Shown here: one piece after another, positions 25,430-35,424 of the stretch
Position numbering within the stretch: position 1 is the stretch's first letter
Layout of the letters: each line of letters begins with the position of its first letter
DNA from: Modicisalibacter xianhensis
GTDB lineage: Bacteria > Pseudomonadota > Gammaproteobacteria > Pseudomonadales > Halomonadaceae
Assembly (NCBI RefSeq): GCF_900113605.1
Contig: NZ_FOPY01000002.1
Span: 1-64,000 of the forward strand
DNA length: 64,000 nt
Direction of reading: 5' to 3'
Notes under the pieces: generated by a model
Seen by the model: only the letters and a program-made list of their open reading frames with translations
Told to the model about the DNA's origin: nothing
Database searches by the model: none
Program-made: the position numbers and the translations under genes

Positions 25430-26809
25430 ATGCTGGATCGCGACGTTTGCCGACGTGCACGGCTTGCACGCGATGCCCGCTTCGACGGCCAGTTCTTCAC
25501 TGCCGTCAGGACAACGGGAATCTATTGTCGTCCGATCTGCCCGGCCACGCCTCCCCAGGAAGGAAACGTCGATTATTATCCTAGTGCCATCGAGGCGGCC
25601 AGGGCCGGCTATCGCCCTTGTCTGCGCTGTCGTCCGGACAGCGCCCCCGGCTCACCGGCCTGGAAAGGCACCGACACCACGCTTGAGCGCGCCCTGCGCC
25701 TGATCGACGCGGGCGCCCTGCAGGACGCCTCGCTCGACCGGCTCTGCTCGCGCCTGGGCATCGGCGATCGCTATCTCCGCGCCCTGTTCCAGCGTCGCTT
25801 CGGCGTTTCGCCGAAAGCGTATGCGCGCTACCAGCAGTGCCTGTTTGCCAAGCAACTTCTCCACCAGACCCGCCTGCCGGTGACCGACATCGCTTATGCC
25901 AGCGGATTTCGCAGCCTACGACGTTTCAACGCCTGTTTCCGCGAGTACATGGGCATGGCCCCCAGTCAGCTACGCCGACAGGCCGGCACCACGACGGGTG
26001 GCCTGACGCTTCACCTGGCCTATCGCCCACCCTATGCCTGGCCGGTCATGCAGCGTTTCCTGGCGAGGCGCAGGATCGACGGCCTGGAGTGGATCGGTGA
26101 CGACCACTATGGGCGTAGCTTCACCTGGCAGCATACCAAGGGATGCTTTACCGCCATTCACGATCCCAGGCGGCATGGGTTCCGGGTCACGCTGGAACTC
26201 GACGACCTGAGTGTCATGCAGCCGGTCGTGGCCAATATCCGCCGCATTCTCGATCTGGATGCCGATACGCGGGCGATCGAAACCCACCTGGCAGGAGCCG
26301 CCCCCGGCCTGCCGCTAATCGAGGGGCTGCGCCTGCCCGGCACGTGGAGCCTGTTCGAAGCCGGCGTGAGAGCGATCCTCGGCCAGCAGGTATCAATCGA
26401 TGCCGCCAAGCGCCATGTCCAGATGCTGGTCGAGACGCTAGGCCCCGGATTCGCCGATAGCGCTGGTGAGCAACGGCGTCACTTCCCGGGGCCCGAGTCC
26501 ATTGCCGAAAACGAGCTGGCCTTTCTGCGCATGCCCGGGGCCCGTCGCGAGACACTGCGTCGCTTCGCCGCCTGGTATCGTGACGCCCCGAAAGTCGATG
26601 ATCCGGCCCACTGGTTGGCGCTCAAGGGCATCGGCCCATGGACGGTGGACTATGCACGCTTGCGTGGCACCAGCCATCCCGATATCTGGCTGGCCGGCGA
26701 CCTGGGCGTGAAACAGGCTCTAGGCGCCTTAGAGAGCGAATCGCGAATTGACCCGCAAGCTGCCGCTCCCTGGCGCAGCTACCTGACACTGCAACTGTGG
26801 AATCGCTGA
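25430..26809 (+). CDS. alkA: Ada-type sensor fused to 3-methyladenine DNA glycosylase AlkA
   Basis: Repair and regulatory fusion of 459 residues. The N terminus is an Ada zinc-binding domain with Cys33, Cys37, Cys64 and Cys67, which in Ada accepts methyl groups from phosphotriesters. An AraC-type helix-turn-helix follows at about residues 85-175. The rest is AlkA: an N-terminal beta domain, then the helix-hairpin-helix GPD domain ending LKGIGPWTVDYARLRG and the catalytic Asp in WLAGDLGVK. The ATG at 25430 lies 5 bp after a GGAGAG site. It is followed after 1 bp by ogt, so the two form an alkylation-repair operon that the fusion may itself induce. Confidence 0.9.
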   Translation: MLDRDVCRRARLARDARFDGQFFTAVRTTGIYCRPICPATPPQEGNVDYYPSAIEAARAGYRPCLRCRPDSAPGSPAWKGTDTTLERALRLIDAGALQDASLDRLCSRLGIGDRYLRALFQRRFGVSPKAYARYQQCLFAKQLLHQTRLPVTDIAYASGFRSLRRFNACFREYMGMAPSQLRRQAGTTTGGLTLHLAYRPPYAWPVMQRFLARRRIDGLEWIGDDHYGRSFTWQHTKGCFTAIHDPRRHGFRVTLELDDLSVMQPVVANIRRILDLDADTRAIETHLAGAAPGLPLIEGLRLPGTWSLFEAGVRAILGQQVSIDAAKRHVQMLVETLGPGFADSAGEQRRHFPGPESIAENELAFLRMPGARRETLRRFAAWYRDAPKVDDPAHWLALKGIGPWTVDYARLRGTSHPDIWLAGDLGVKQALGALESESRIDPQAAAPWRSYLTLQLWNR

Positions 26810-26810
26810 C

Positions 26811-27293
26811 ATGTACGTGGATTATCTGACCCCACCCTGCGACAGCCCCATCGGTCTGCTGGAAATACGTACCAATGACCAGGGCGTCACGCATATCCTG
26901 TTCGTCGAATCACCTTCCCGGCCGGCTCGCCCCCACCCGCTAATCGAACGCTGCCAGGCGCAGCTCAGCGAATATTTTCAGGGACAGCGCCTCGAATTCG
27001 ACCTGCCCCTCGCCCCGATAGGCACCGATTTCCAGCAACGGGTGTGGACGCGTCTGCGCGAAGTACCCTACGGCGAGACCTGTAGCTACGCGGCGATTTC
27101 CGCCGGTATCGGCAGTCCGAAAAGCCATCGTGCCGTGGGGGCCGCCAACGGTCGCAATCCGCTGGCGATCATCGTGCCCTGCCACCGGGTGATCGGCAGC
27201 AATGGCCGACTCACCGGCTATGCGGGGGGCCTGGCACGCAAGGAGTGGCTTCTCGCCCATGAGCAGGCAAACCGGGGTTTCGCCCTTCAATAA
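26811..27293 (+). CDS. ogt: Methylated-DNA-protein cysteine methyltransferase
   Basis: Suicide repair protein of 160 residues that transfers the methyl group from O6-methylguanine to itself. The acceptor Cys124 lies in IIVPCHRVIG, preceded by the arginine-finger region GSPKSHRAVGAANGRNP and followed by GRLTGYAGG. The gene is separated from the Ada-AlkA fusion by a single base, so expression is coupled. Together they provide the functions that other bacteria place in ada, alkA and ogt. Confidence 0.92.
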   Translation: MYVDYLTPPCDSPIGLLEIRTNDQGVTHILFVESPSRPARPHPLIERCQAQLSEYFQGQRLEFDLPLAPIGTDFQQRVWTRLREVPYGETCSYAAISAGIGSPKSHRAVGAANGRNPLAIIVPCHRVIGSNGRLTGYAGGLARKEWLLAHEQANRGFALQ

Positions 27294-27385
27294 TGCTGAA
27301 TGACGCCGTATGACTTGGCCGCGCCGGCCGGCTTGGCTAGGGTGGACATGACGTACACTGACTAACGCTATTACGGAGACCACCC

Positions 27386-28057
27386 ATGAAACGCCTTCTC
27401 GCAGGGTTGATGCTCATCGCCGCCACGCCGGTGTTCGCCGATGGCAAGGCGACCATTGCCTCGAACGACAGCCAGCAGGACATGCAGATGGAGATTCAGT
27501 GGGCCGGGGACAAGATGCGCATGGACTTTCCCGGCCAGCAGCAGCACGGTTACATGCTGATGCGCGACGGCAAGGGCTACATGGTGACCCAGCAGGGCGG
27601 ACAGCCGCTCATCATGGACATGTCCATGCTCAGGGAGATGAGCGACTCGATGGACGATAACACCGGGGCCATGGCCGGCCAGGCGGAAACCGTCGAAACC
27701 TTGGAGGTCACCGGCGAGACGGAGACCGTCGCCGGCATCGAAGGGAAAGTCTATCGTCTCGAGTGGACCGATCGTGGCGGTCAGACCCACGAAGACACGC
27801 TGGTACTCAGCGACGACCCGCTGGCCCACGAGATGCTGACTGCCTTCCAGAACTACGTGCAAGCCGTCATGGGGCGCGCCGACCCGATCGGCCAGGCGGT
27901 TCTCGAACGCGACTTGGGCATGTTGCGCTTCGGCGAACGCTTCAAAGTCGCTGAAATCGCCAAGGCCTCGCCCGCCGAAAGCGCCTTCGAACTACCGGAA
28001 AACGCCATGACCATGGATCAAATGATCCGTGAGCAGATGGGGGAAGGCGCCCAGTAA
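27386..28057 (+). CDS. Secreted protein of unknown function, DUF4412-like
   Basis: Periplasmic or secreted protein of 223 residues with a clear signal peptide ending in PVFADG. The body is Met- and Asp-rich (MRMDFPGQQQHGYMLMRDG, then DMSMLREMSDSMDD). The layout resembles DUF4412 proteins, which often repeat phrases such as MRMD and are thought to bind a ligand on a beta-sheet scaffold. This family assignment is by pattern only. It lies downstream of ogt but with a 92-bp gap, so it is probably separate. Confidence 0.6.
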   Translation: MKRLLAGLMLIAATPVFADGKATIASNDSQQDMQMEIQWAGDKMRMDFPGQQQHGYMLMRDGKGYMVTQQGGQPLIMDMSMLREMSDSMDDNTGAMAGQAETVETLEVTGETETVAGIEGKVYRLEWTDRGGQTHEDTLVLSDDPLAHEMLTAFQNYVQAVMGRADPIGQAVLERDLGMLRFGERFKVAEIAKASPAESAFELPENAMTMDQMIREQMGEGAQ

Positions 28058-28069
28058 CAAGACGGTTTA

Positions 28070-28102
28070 CTGCACCTGCAGCTCTCAGACCGGCAGGTGC
28101 AG
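28070..28102. terminator. Bidirectional hairpin between convergent genes
   Basis: A perfect 10-bp stem (CTGCACCTGC with GCAGGTGCAG) with a 13-base loop sits between the convergent secreted-protein gene and the phosphodiesterase gene, overlapping the latter's stop codon. T-tracts are weak on both sides. Confidence 0.45.
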
Positions 28103-28573
28103 AATCGCCCCGCGCAAGCCGCGGGTATCTGCCCACAGCTTGCCCACGGTGATCGGCAGCGTAAAACGCCGCCGCCCACCACCGCCCGGATTGAACAATA
28201 GCCGTCTATCCTGCCATTCATTGCGCGGCTTGTGGGAATGGCCATGCAGTACGGCATCGCAGGGTGTGCCGGTGTCAAAATCGTCCAGATTGTGGACCAG
28301 ATGCAATCGCCAGCCATTGACGACGAGATCCTGCGTCATCGGCAGGCGCCCGGCCCAGTCCGGCGTGTCGATATTGCCGCGCACGGTGTACAGCGGCGCC
28401 ATCCCGGCCAAACGTTTCAGGATATCTTCGTCACGCTCACGGCTGCCCACATCGCCCAGATGCAGCAGCAGCTCGCAGCCGTCGAGCATGGTCAGCGCTT
28501 CGTCGCGCAGCGTACCGTGGGTATCGGCGATCACGCCGATTGGCGAGGCGATCTCGTGCACCGGCACTGCCAT
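28085..28573 (-). CDS. YfcE-type metallophosphoesterase
   Basis: Small phosphodiesterase of 162 residues in the YfcE/MJ0936 family, dimetal enzymes that cleave phosphodiesters in vitro. Metal-ligand motifs are all present: IADTHG near the N terminus, LHLGDVGS, VRGNID and HGHSHKPRNE. The physiological substrate is unknown. It starts 6 bp after ilvD on the same strand, so the two are co-transcribed, though no functional link is known. Confidence 0.88.
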   Translation of the reverse strand: MAVPVHEIASPIGVIADTHGTLRDEALTMLDGCELLLHLGDVGSRERDEDILKRLAGMAPLYTVRGNIDTPDWAGRLPMTQDLVVNGWRLHLVHNLDDFDTGTPCDAVLHGHSHKPRNEWQDRRLLFNPGGGGRRRFTLPITVGKLWADTRGLRGAILHLPV

Positions 28574-28579
28574 TTCTTC

Positions 28580-30271
28580 CTACTCCGGCAGGTCCGTTAC
28601 CGCGCCCAACGACGCCGAACTCACCGTTCGCGCATACTTGGCAAGTACACCACGCCGGTATCTTGGCTCGGGCTGACGCCAGGCGGCACGGCGGCGAGCC
28701 AGTTCGTCGTCGCTGACATTGACCTCGATGACATCGGCCTCGGCATCGATGGTGATCTCGTCGCCATCTTCCACCAGCGCGATCGGCCCGCCTTCGAAGG
28801 CTTCAGGCGTCACGTGGCCAACCACGAAACCGTGGCTGCCGCCCGAGAAGCGCCCGTCGGTGATCAACGCCACGTCGTTGCCCAGGCCGCGCCCCATGAT
28901 CGCCGAGGTCGGCGTCAGCATTTCGCGCATGCCCGGCCCGCCCCTGGGCCCTTCGTAGCGGATTACCAGCACGTCGCCGGCCACCACGGTGCCGTCGTTG
29001 ATACGGGCCTGGGCCTCCTCCTCTGAGCCGAACACCCGGGCGCGGCCCGTGAAACGTGTGCCTTCCTTGCCGGTGATCTTGGCCACTGCGCCGGTGGGTG
29101 CCAGATTGCCATAGAGGATACGCAGGTGACTCTGCGCCTTGATTGGCTTGTCCAGCGGCATGATGATCTGCTGGTCATCCGGGTAGGGTTTCACGTCGGC
29201 CAGGTTCTCGGCCAGGGTCCGGCCGGTCACCGTCAGGCAGTCACCGTGCAGCAGCCCGGCATCGAGCAGCGTCTTCATTAGCGGCTGGATGCCGCCGATG
29301 GCCACCAGCTCGCTCATCATGTAATGGCCGCTGGGGCGCAGGTCGGCAACTACCGGTACGCGTTTACCGATCCGCGTGAAGTCTTCCAGCGACAACTCGA
29401 CGCCGATGGTGCTGGCCATGCCGATCAGGTGCAGTATGGCGTTGGTCGAGCCGCCGAGGGCGATGACCACGGTGATGGCGTTCTCGAACGCCTCGCGAGT
29501 CATGATGTCGCTGGGCTTGATGTCCTTCTCGAGCAGCTCAAGGACCGCTTCGCCGGCCGCATGGCAGTCGTCGCGCTTGGTCTGCGAGACGGCGTTCTGC
29601 GCCGAACTGTTGGGCAGGCTCATGCCCAGCGCCTCGATGGCCGAGGCCATGGTGTTGGCGGTATACATGCCGCCGCAGGATCCCGGGCCGGGAATCGCTG
29701 TTTCCTCGATCTGCTTGACGGCGATACGGTCGATATCGCCGCGCGAATGCGCGCCCATGGCCTCGAAGACCGAGACGATATCGGTATGATTCTCGCCGGG
29801 CAGGATGGTGCCGCCATAGACAAAGATGCTGGGCCGGTCGAGACGCGCCAGCCCCATCATGCACCCCGGCATGTTCTTGTCACAGCCGCCGATGGCTACC
29901 AGGCCATCGAAGCCTTCGCAGCCGGCCACCGTCTCGATGGAATCACAGATCACCTCGCGCGAGACCAGCGAGTACTTCATGCCCTCGGTGCCGTTGGCAA
30001 TACCGTCGGAGATGGTAATGGTATTGAAGATCACGCCCTTGCCGCCGGCTGCATCAGCGCCCAGACGCGCCTGCTCGGCCAGGGTATCGATGTGGCTGTT
30101 GCACGGCGTAACCTGGCTCCAGGTCGAGGCGATACCGACCTGGGGTTTGGCGAAGTCCTCGTCACTGAAGCCCACCGCGCGCAGCATGGCGCGACTGGCG
30201 GCCTTGCCCGGCCCATCGACGACCGGGCTGGAATAACGACGACGTGGATCCTGGGAATTCTCCTCGCTCAT
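28580..30271 (-). CDS. ilvD: Dihydroxy-acid dehydratase
   Basis: Iron-sulphur dehydratase of 563 residues, catalysing the penultimate step of valine and isoleucine synthesis (dihydroxy-acid to 2-keto acid). Cluster cysteines appear in [18 protein letters not shown] and [13 protein letters not shown]. The C-terminal catalytic region has [13 protein letters not shown] and [19 protein letters not shown]. The length fits the short [2Fe-2S] class (about 560 residues) rather than the 610-residue E. coli enzyme. The ATG at 30271 follows a GGAGAGAG site; six extra upstream codons are possible but have no site. It is the first gene before the phosphodiesterase. Confidence 0.9.
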   Translation of the reverse strand: MSEENSQDPRRRYSSPVVDGPGKAASRAMLRAVGFSDEDFAKPQVGIASTWSQVTPCNSHIDTLAEQARLGADAAGGKGVIFNTITISDGIANGTEGMKYSLVSREVICDSIETVAGCEGFDGLVAIGGCDKNMPGCMMGLARLDRPSIFVYGGTILPGENHTDIVSVFEAMGAHSRGDIDRIAVKQIEETAIPGPGSCGGMYTANTMASAIEALGMSLPNSSAQNAVSQTKRDDCHAAGEAVLELLEKDIKPSDIMTREAFENAITVVIALGGSTNAILHLIGMASTIGVELSLEDFTRIGKRVPVVADLRPSGHYMMSELVAIGGIQPLMKTLLDAGLLHGDCLTVTGRTLAENLADVKPYPDDQQIIMPLDKPIKAQSHLRILYGNLAPTGAVAKITGKEGTRFTGRARVFGSEEEAQARINDGTVVAGDVLVIRYEGPRGGPGMREMLTPTSAIMGRGLGNDVALITDGRFSGGSHGFVVGHVTPEAFEGGPIALVEDGDEITIDAEADVIEVNVSDDELARRRAAWRQPEPRYRRGVLAKYARTVSSASLGAVTDLPE

Positions 30272-30339
30272 GGTCTCTCTCCGCGGCATGCATGGTCAGA
30301 ACAGAGTCTGGCCATCGCCCGCCGCGGTTGCAAACCCGA

Positions 30340-31731
30340 TCAGCCGTACTGGTGGGCAAGCCTTGGCCGGATGAGCGCGACTACCACGCCCACGACACTC
30401 GATGCCACCAGCGCGCCGACGAAGGGCGCCAGGGTCGGCGTACCTCCGGGAAAACTCGCCGCGAGCAGGCCGGCCTGAAGGCTACCCTGGGCGACCCAGC
30501 CCGGCAGCACGGCACCGACCAGTCCAGCAAGCCCACCGCTGACCGCAGCGGCGGTACTCATGCGCGACCACAAGCCCAGCAGCACCGGCACCACCGCGGT
30601 GGCACACAGCAGATCGGCGATCAGGAACAGGCGCAACACCGACACGCCCTGCAGCGCGATGATCACTACCGGCACCATCAGTGCCACCGACAGCCAGCGC
30701 GCCCCATTCAAGGACAGTTCCCGGCGAGACAGACCATCGCCAACAGCCAGCGAGGCAATCCCGTTCTGTAGCGTATCCACGCTGGAAGCGACCAGTGTCA
30801 CCGCCAGCACCAGCGCCAGCAGCTTGAGCCAGCTGGGCGCCTCGCTGAGCAGCGCAAAGAACGGCATCGGTGGTTCGCCCAGGCCGACACCGCTCATCGC
30901 CGCGAGAATGCCCAGCCCGCCGACCACGGCCACGACGATCACGGTCGTCACTCCGCCCAGTACCGCGCCCTGCCCCAGGGCAGCCCCGTTCCTGGCCGCC
31001 CAGACGCGCTGCCAGTAGCCCTGATGGAACAGGTTGGCGGCGGTCACCGCGATGACCAGCGTCAGCGCCACGCCCAGCGCACTCCCGGTCGGCACACCGG
31101 GAAGTGCGGCATCGGCGGGCATGGCCGGCAGGCGCTGCAACGCGACGACGCCCACCACGGCCAGCAGGCCGATCAGCAGCAGTGCCTGCCAGCGGTCGGT
31201 GACCAGGCTTGCCCGTAGCCCGCCCCAGGCGGTGTAGATCAGCGTGATGATGGCGACCGCCACCACGACCACCCCGCCCGGCACGCCTGACAGCAAGGCC
31301 GTGATCCCGCCGATGGCGGTCAGCTCGGCAGCCAGGAAGCAGGCCATGTAGAGTACCGAGATCAGCGATACATAGCGGCGCACGCCATTGCCGAAGCGCG
31401 AGGCGGCAAATTCGCCGATGCTGCGCCCTTCGGGCAGGTGACGGCGGATCGCCGGCCCGCATAGGGCCAGTACGATGAACGGCAGCGCAGACCCCAGCGC
31501 ATACCCGCCCAGGGCAATGGGACCGACAAAGGCGCCCACCTCAGGCGGCGCGAAGAGGATCCATGCCCCCATGCCCGAGGCCAGAAACGACAGGCCCAGC
31601 GTCGAGGCGCCCTGCGAATTTCGTGCGGTGACGTAATCGTCGAGGTTGGTGCCTGCGCGACTCGCGCGCAGGCCGAGAATGGCAAACAGCAGCAAGGCGG
31701 CGCCCAGCGCCGCCAGGGTGGCGTAAAGCAT
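30340..31731 (-). CDS. thiV: Sodium:solute symporter under TPP control (ThiV-like)
   Basis: Secondary transporter of 463 residues with about 13 membrane helices, in the SSS family (PanF/PutP relatives). Family pattern: the LDDYVTARNSQG entry, ASGMGAWILFAPPE and LPEGRSIGEFAASRFG. A TPP riboswitch directly precedes it, so its substrate is almost certainly thiamine or a precursor such as the hydroxymethylpyrimidine. A predicted SSS-family thiamine-related transporter called ThiV is known from comparative genomics of TPP riboswitches. The exact ligand is inferred. Low thiamine pyrophosphate should increase its translation. Confidence 0.8.
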   Translation of the reverse strand: MLYATLAALGAALLLFAILGLRASRAGTNLDDYVTARNSQGASTLGLSFLASGMGAWILFAPPEVGAFVGPIALGGYALGSALPFIVLALCGPAIRRHLPEGRSIGEFAASRFGNGVRRYVSLISVLYMACFLAAELTAIGGITALLSGVPGGVVVVAVAIITLIYTAWGGLRASLVTDRWQALLLIGLLAVVGVVALQRLPAMPADAALPGVPTGSALGVALTLVIAVTAANLFHQGYWQRVWAARNGAALGQGAVLGGVTTVIVVAVVGGLGILAAMSGVGLGEPPMPFFALLSEAPSWLKLLALVLAVTLVASSVDTLQNGIASLAVGDGLSRRELSLNGARWLSVALMVPVVIIALQGVSVLRLFLIADLLCATAVVPVLLGLWSRMSTAAAVSGGLAGLVGAVLPGWVAQGSLQAGLLAASFPGGTPTLAPFVGALVASSVVGVVVALIRPRLAHQYG

Positions 31732-31741
31732 GTCGCTCTTC

Positions 31742-31832
31742 CTCCGCCGGCATTAACCGGATCAGGTTCCAGGGTCAGTCCTTTGCGAAAGGACAATCTC
31801 AGCCCTGCCGGACGGCAGGACACCCCTGGCGA
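31742..31832 (-). promoter_or_regulatory. TPP riboswitch (THI element)
   Basis: Read leftward, the consensus appears as AGGGGTG, then GGCTGAGA, a variable hairpin closed by TCCTTTCGCAAAGGA, then CTGGAACCTGATC and AATGCCGG. These are the conserved pyrophosphate- and pyrimidine-binding parts of the thiamine pyrophosphate aptamer. Outer stem P1 pairs 31828-31832 with 31744-31748. The ribosome site GGAGGA of the symporter (31740-31745) overlaps the 3' strand of P1, so ligand binding should hide it and repress translation directly. Confidence 0.93.
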
Positions 31833-31938
31833 CAGTGAATGAATTGTGAGCCTGACTGCATATCAGGTTGCAGGTAATGATCGGTCGCGGGATGCCGAGT
31901 GTAAAGCACCCAGACTGACAAGACACGACAGCCCGGCG

Positions 31939-32889
31939 TTAGAGGCGAGTCAAGGGAAAGGCGAGTTTACCGGACGACCGGACCACTCCCGGCTGGTTTT
32001 CAGCGCGGGAAAACAGCGCATGGATGAATCGACTGAGGGGTGAATCGGCGCCGAAGACTGCCACCAAATGAAGATCTGCCTCGGCCAGGTGTCCGGCCAG
32101 GCGTCGGCGCACCTCCCGTTCGCCGAGCAGGGCCACCAGGGTCGCCTTGCCACGATCCTGATCGATATCCTTGCCGTTTACCGCCAGGCCATCGGTCAGA
32201 TCGTCATAGAGCTGGTAGGCCTGGCCGAGCGCCAGGGCGAAGTACTGCAAGTGCGATGCCACGGTCGCGGAGGCACTGGCGGCGAGCCCCGCCAATGCCA
32301 GGGTCGCCTGGAACAGTGCGCCGGTCTTGAGGGTGTTGGTCGTGGTTACATCATCCACATCAAGCAAGTGCTCGGCGGCATGCAAATCCTGATATTGTCC
32401 TCTGACCAACCCTTGTTCGCCGACTGCCCGGGAGAGTTGCGTCACCATCTCGGCACGTATGTCAGGAGCAATGCCAGGCGCTGCCGACACTAGCCCGAAC
32501 GCCCGGCTCAGCAGCGCTACCATCGACAGCATGGCGACATCCTCACCGTACTGGCGGTGTGTCGTGGGTCGTCCCCGCCGCAGGCTGGCATCGTCCATGC
32601 AGGGCAGGTCATCGAGAATCAGCGACGCGCTGTGAATCATCTCCACGGCACAACCCAGATCAAGCAAGGCCGGCGACTCGTGGCCCAGCCCCCGGGCAGC
32701 GAGAACCAGCAGGCTGGGACGCACCCGCTTGCCCCCTGCCAGCAGGCAATCGCGCATGGCCAGGCTCACGGCGTCGCCACCCACCTTGGGCAGCAACTCG
32801 TCCAGGCGCGCATCGACCTGCCGGCGCAATTCGGCAAACTCGCTTGCGGCCATGTTACCGGCATCGGGTCGATGTGATATTGAACCCAT
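31939..32889 (-). CDS. crtE: Geranylgeranyl diphosphate synthase
   Basis: Prenyltransferase of 316 residues that supplies C20 geranylgeranyl diphosphate for carotenoids. The first Asp-rich motif is DDLPCMDD (about 93-100), preceded by GGKRVRPSL, and the second is DDLTD near residue 234. The extra residues between the first Asp pair and the second match the bacterial type-II CrtE pattern. It is divergent from the isomerase gene across a 176-bp gap with a putative operator; in Pantoea crtE leads the same operon instead. A GGGAG site precedes the ATG. Confidence 0.92.
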   Translation of the reverse strand: MGSISHRPDAGNMAASEFAELRRQVDARLDELLPKVGGDAVSLAMRDCLLAGGKRVRPSLLVLAARGLGHESPALLDLGCAVEMIHSASLILDDLPCMDDASLRRGRPTTHRQYGEDVAMLSMVALLSRAFGLVSAAPGIAPDIRAEMVTQLSRAVGEQGLVRGQYQDLHAAEHLLDVDDVTTTNTLKTGALFQATLALAGLAASASATVASHLQYFALALGQAYQLYDDLTDGLAVNGKDIDQDRGKATLVALLGEREVRRRLAGHLAEADLHLVAVFGADSPLSRFIHALFSRAENQPGVVRSSGKLAFPLTRL

Positions 32890-32989
32890 CTGGTGACACT
32901 CCCGTTAGGCACCCAGGCGCGACATTGTTATCTTGAAGAAGTGGCCCGTTGGGTACCGATTGACGAGCCTCGTAATTGCATTACCATGC

Positions 32990-33010
32990 CTTGTACAAGT
33001 TACGTATAAG
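32990..33010. promoter_or_regulatory. Candidate operator between crtE and fni
   Basis: The sequence holds the palindrome CTTGTACAAG (32990-32999), and TTGTACAAGTT is followed directly by ACGTATAAGTT, an 11-bp tandem repeat with eight identities. Seen as a dyad, CTTGTAC and GTATAAG are separated by 7 bp. A TATAAG inside the second repeat could be a -10 box for fni, with TTACCA 18 bp upstream. A very similar element lies before crtZ. TGTACA repeats spaced by 11 bp recall operators of CarH/LitR-type MerR regulators, but no such regulator is in the window. Confidence 0.45.
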
Positions 33011-33065
33011 TTAGGCATTCCTCGCGACAATAGCAATCGACAACACTCGGGCCCAGGAGATGCAC

Positions 33066-34127
33066 ATGGCCGATGGCGATCTGGTAAACCGCAAGAACGA
33101 TCATCTGGATATCGTGCTGGATGACCGGCGAGCGCTCTCTCCTGGACAGACAGGTTTTTCACGTTACCAGTTCCTTCACTGCGCCCTGCCCCAACTGCAT
33201 CTGGATGACATCGACCTTAGCACCCCATTGCTGGGCAAGACACTGCAGGCCCCTTTTTTGATCAGTTCGATGACCGGCGGCGCTGCACGGGCCAAGGCCA
33301 TCAATCACCACCTGGCCGAGGCCGCCGAGGCCCTGGGCATCGCGCTGGCCATCGGCTCACAGCGCGTGGCCCTGCAATCCGGCAGCGATCACGGCCTGAC
33401 CCGTGACCTGCGTCAGCTCGCTCCGAGCATCCCCTTGCTGGGCAATATCGGAGCCGCTCAACTGGTCGAGCGCGACGGGATCGACTGGGCACGCCGGGCC
33501 GTCGAGATGATCGGCGCCGACGCTCTCATCGTCCATCTCAACCCCCTGCAGGAGGCCGTTCAGGCCGGGGGCGACCGCGACTGGCGCGGCATCCTGGAGG
33601 CCATCGAATACCTGGTCACGGTGCTGGACGTCCCGGTCGTCATCAAGGAGGTCGGTGCCGGCATTTCCGCTTCGGTCGCCCGCTCGCTGGTCGACGCCGG
33701 TGTAGCGGTCATCGACGTGGCCGGCGCCGGCGGCACCAGTTGGGCCGCGGTCGAGGCCGAGCGGTCGCCGGACGAGGCGTCACGCAAGGTCGCCATGGCA
33801 TTCGCGGGATGGGGCATACCCACGGCACTGGCCCTGCAATCGGTACGCCATGCTCTGCCCGACACGCCATTGATCGCCTCGGGCGGCATACGCGATGGGG
33901 TGGATGCCGCCAAGGCGATCCGCCTGGGTGCCGATGCCGTCGGTCAGGCGGCAGCCGTGCTGCAAAGCGCCACGCAATCCACCCAGGCGGTGATCGACCA
34001 TTTCGAGATGGTGATTCACCAGCTACGTATCGCCTGCTTCTGCACCGGCAGCGCCGATCTGGCAGCGTTGCGCCGCGCCGAGCTGGTCGACCTGCAAGAT
34101 CCGGCACTGGGCAGCCTGCATGGCTAA
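33066..34127 (+). CDS. fni: Isopentenyl-diphosphate delta-isomerase, type 2
   Basis: FMN-dependent type 2 isomerase of 353 residues that interconverts isopentenyl and dimethylallyl diphosphate. Visible features are [11 protein letters not shown] at the start, [46 protein letters not shown] with the catalytic Gln region, [10 protein letters not shown] and the FMN-binding [12 protein letters not shown]. The ATG at 33066 is chosen because GGAG lies 7 bp upstream; another ATG two codons earlier is too close to it. It is the first gene of the rightward carotenoid operon and overlaps crtX by 8 bp. Confidence 0.92.
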   Translation: MADGDLVNRKNDHLDIVLDDRRALSPGQTGFSRYQFLHCALPQLHLDDIDLSTPLLGKTLQAPFLISSMTGGAARAKAINHHLAEAAEALGIALAIGSQRVALQSGSDHGLTRDLRQLAPSIPLLGNIGAAQLVERDGIDWARRAVEMIGADALIVHLNPLQEAVQAGGDRDWRGILEAIEYLVTVLDVPVVIKEVGAGISASVARSLVDAGVAVIDVAGAGGTSWAAVEAERSPDEASRKVAMAFAGWGIPTALALQSVRHALPDTPLIASGGIRDGVDAAKAIRLGADAVGQAAAVLQSATQSTQAVIDHFEMVIHQLRIACFCTGSADLAALRRAELVDLQDPALGSLHG

Positions 34128-35424
34128 GGAACCCAAGCCGATCCATGTCGGGATCGTCGCGCCACCCTTTCCCAGCCACTACCGCGCCCTGCAGGCGCTA
34201 GCCGCCGAGTTGATCGAACGCGGCCATCGCGTGACGGTCATCGACCGCGCGGATGCCGCGCGCTGGCTCGACGCCCCACGCATCGGTTTTCACACGCTCG
34301 GGCATGCTAGCCATCCTCCCGGCTCGCTGAATCGACTGCTGCGCCTGGCCGCCAGTCCCGGTAGCCCGTGGGGATTGCTTCGCCTGATTCGCGAACTGGC
34401 CGCCAACACCGACATGCTTTGCCGTGAACTCCCCGAAGCGCTAGGGACACTGGGCATCGACCTGCTGCTGTGCGACCAGATGGAAGCCGCTGGCGGCCTG
34501 GTCGCAGAGGCCGCTGGCCTGCCCTACGTCTCGGTAGCCTGTGCCTTGCCAGTCAATCGCGAACCCGGCATTCCCTTGCCGGTGATGCCAATGGCCTTCG
34601 GTCAAGGGTCGCGCTACATCAAGATGTATGCCAGTAGCGAGCGGGTCTACGATGTCCTGATGTCCCCCCTGCGCCGAGCCATCGCCGTCAATGCCGAGAC
34701 CTTCGGCCTGCCGCCCCGCGACGGGCTGCATGAGTGCCTGTCGCCATACGCCCAGATCAGTCAAACGGTGCCCGGCTTCGAATTGCCACGACGTGCCTTG
34801 CCTGCCCATTTTCATCATGTCGGACCGCTGCGTCCGCCTGCCATGAACCAGGACGCATTGGACTTGCCGGCCGCTGAAGGTCGCCCGCTGGTGTTCGCCT
34901 CGCTGGGCACGCTACAAGGCCATCGCTACCGGCTGTTCCAGCGTATTGCCCGCGCCTGCCGTCACCTCGATGTACAACTGCTGCTGGCCCATTGTGGTGG
35001 CCTGAGCGCCTATCAGGCCCACACCCTGAAGCGCGAGGGAGCGACCTGGATCACCGATTTCGCCCCACAGCGCGCGGCGCTTGAACGTGCCGATGCGGTG
35101 ATCACCCATGGCGGGCTCAATACGGTGATGGACGCCCTGTCGACCCGCACGCCGATGCTCGTGCTGCCCATCGCCTTCGACCAGCCCGGCGTGGCGGCGC
35201 GTATCGAGCATGCCGGGGTTGGCCTGCGCACCTCGCCGACGTTCGCCGGTACACGCTCGCTGGCGGGGAAGCTTCACGAACTCCTGCATTACGGACGCTT
35301 CACAGCACCGCTGGAACGCTTGGGCGCACAAGTCGATGCCGCCGGTGGCGTCCCGGCTGCGGCCGACATCGTCGAGAACACGTTTGCCGGCGCTGTGCCG
35401 GCCGGAAGGATGGACTGCGCATGA
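34120..35424 (+). CDS. crtX: Zeaxanthin glucosyltransferase
   Basis: Family-1 glycosyltransferase of 434 residues that adds glucose to zeaxanthin hydroxyl groups, giving mono- and diglucosides. The N-terminal acceptor domain starts [20 protein letters not shown]. The C-terminal UDP-binding signature is [29 protein letters not shown] followed by [13 protein letters not shown]. It overlaps fni by 8 bp and crtY by 4 bp, in the same order as in Pantoea carotenoid clusters. Confidence 0.92.
   Translation: MAKEPKPIHVGIVAPPFPSHYRALQALAAELIERGHRVTVIDRADAARWLDAPRIGFHTLGHASHPPGSLNRLLRLAASPGSPWGLLRLIRELAANTDMLCRELPEALGTLGIDLLLCDQMEAAGGLVAEAAGLPYVSVACALPVNREPGIPLPVMPMAFGQGSRYIKMYASSERVYDVLMSPLRRAIAVNAETFGLPPRDGLHECLSPYAQISQTVPGFELPRRALPAHFHHVGPLRPPAMNQDALDLPAAEGRPLVFASLGTLQGHRYRLFQRIARACRHLDVQLLLAHCGGLSAYQAHTLKREGATWITDFAPQRAALERADAVITHGGLNTVMDALSTRTPMLVLPIAFDQPGVAARIEHAGVGLRTSPTFAGTRSLAGKLHELLHYGRFTAPLERLGAQVDAAGGVPAAADIVENTFAGAVPAGRMDCA

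Noticed and set aside
32960-33010. Pseudomonas-type LitR/PplR box (TGTACA-N12-TGTAYA)
   Set aside because: Only one TGTACA is present and the 12-bp spacing is absent; the 11-bp repeat description fits better, so only a looser CarH-like comparison was kept.
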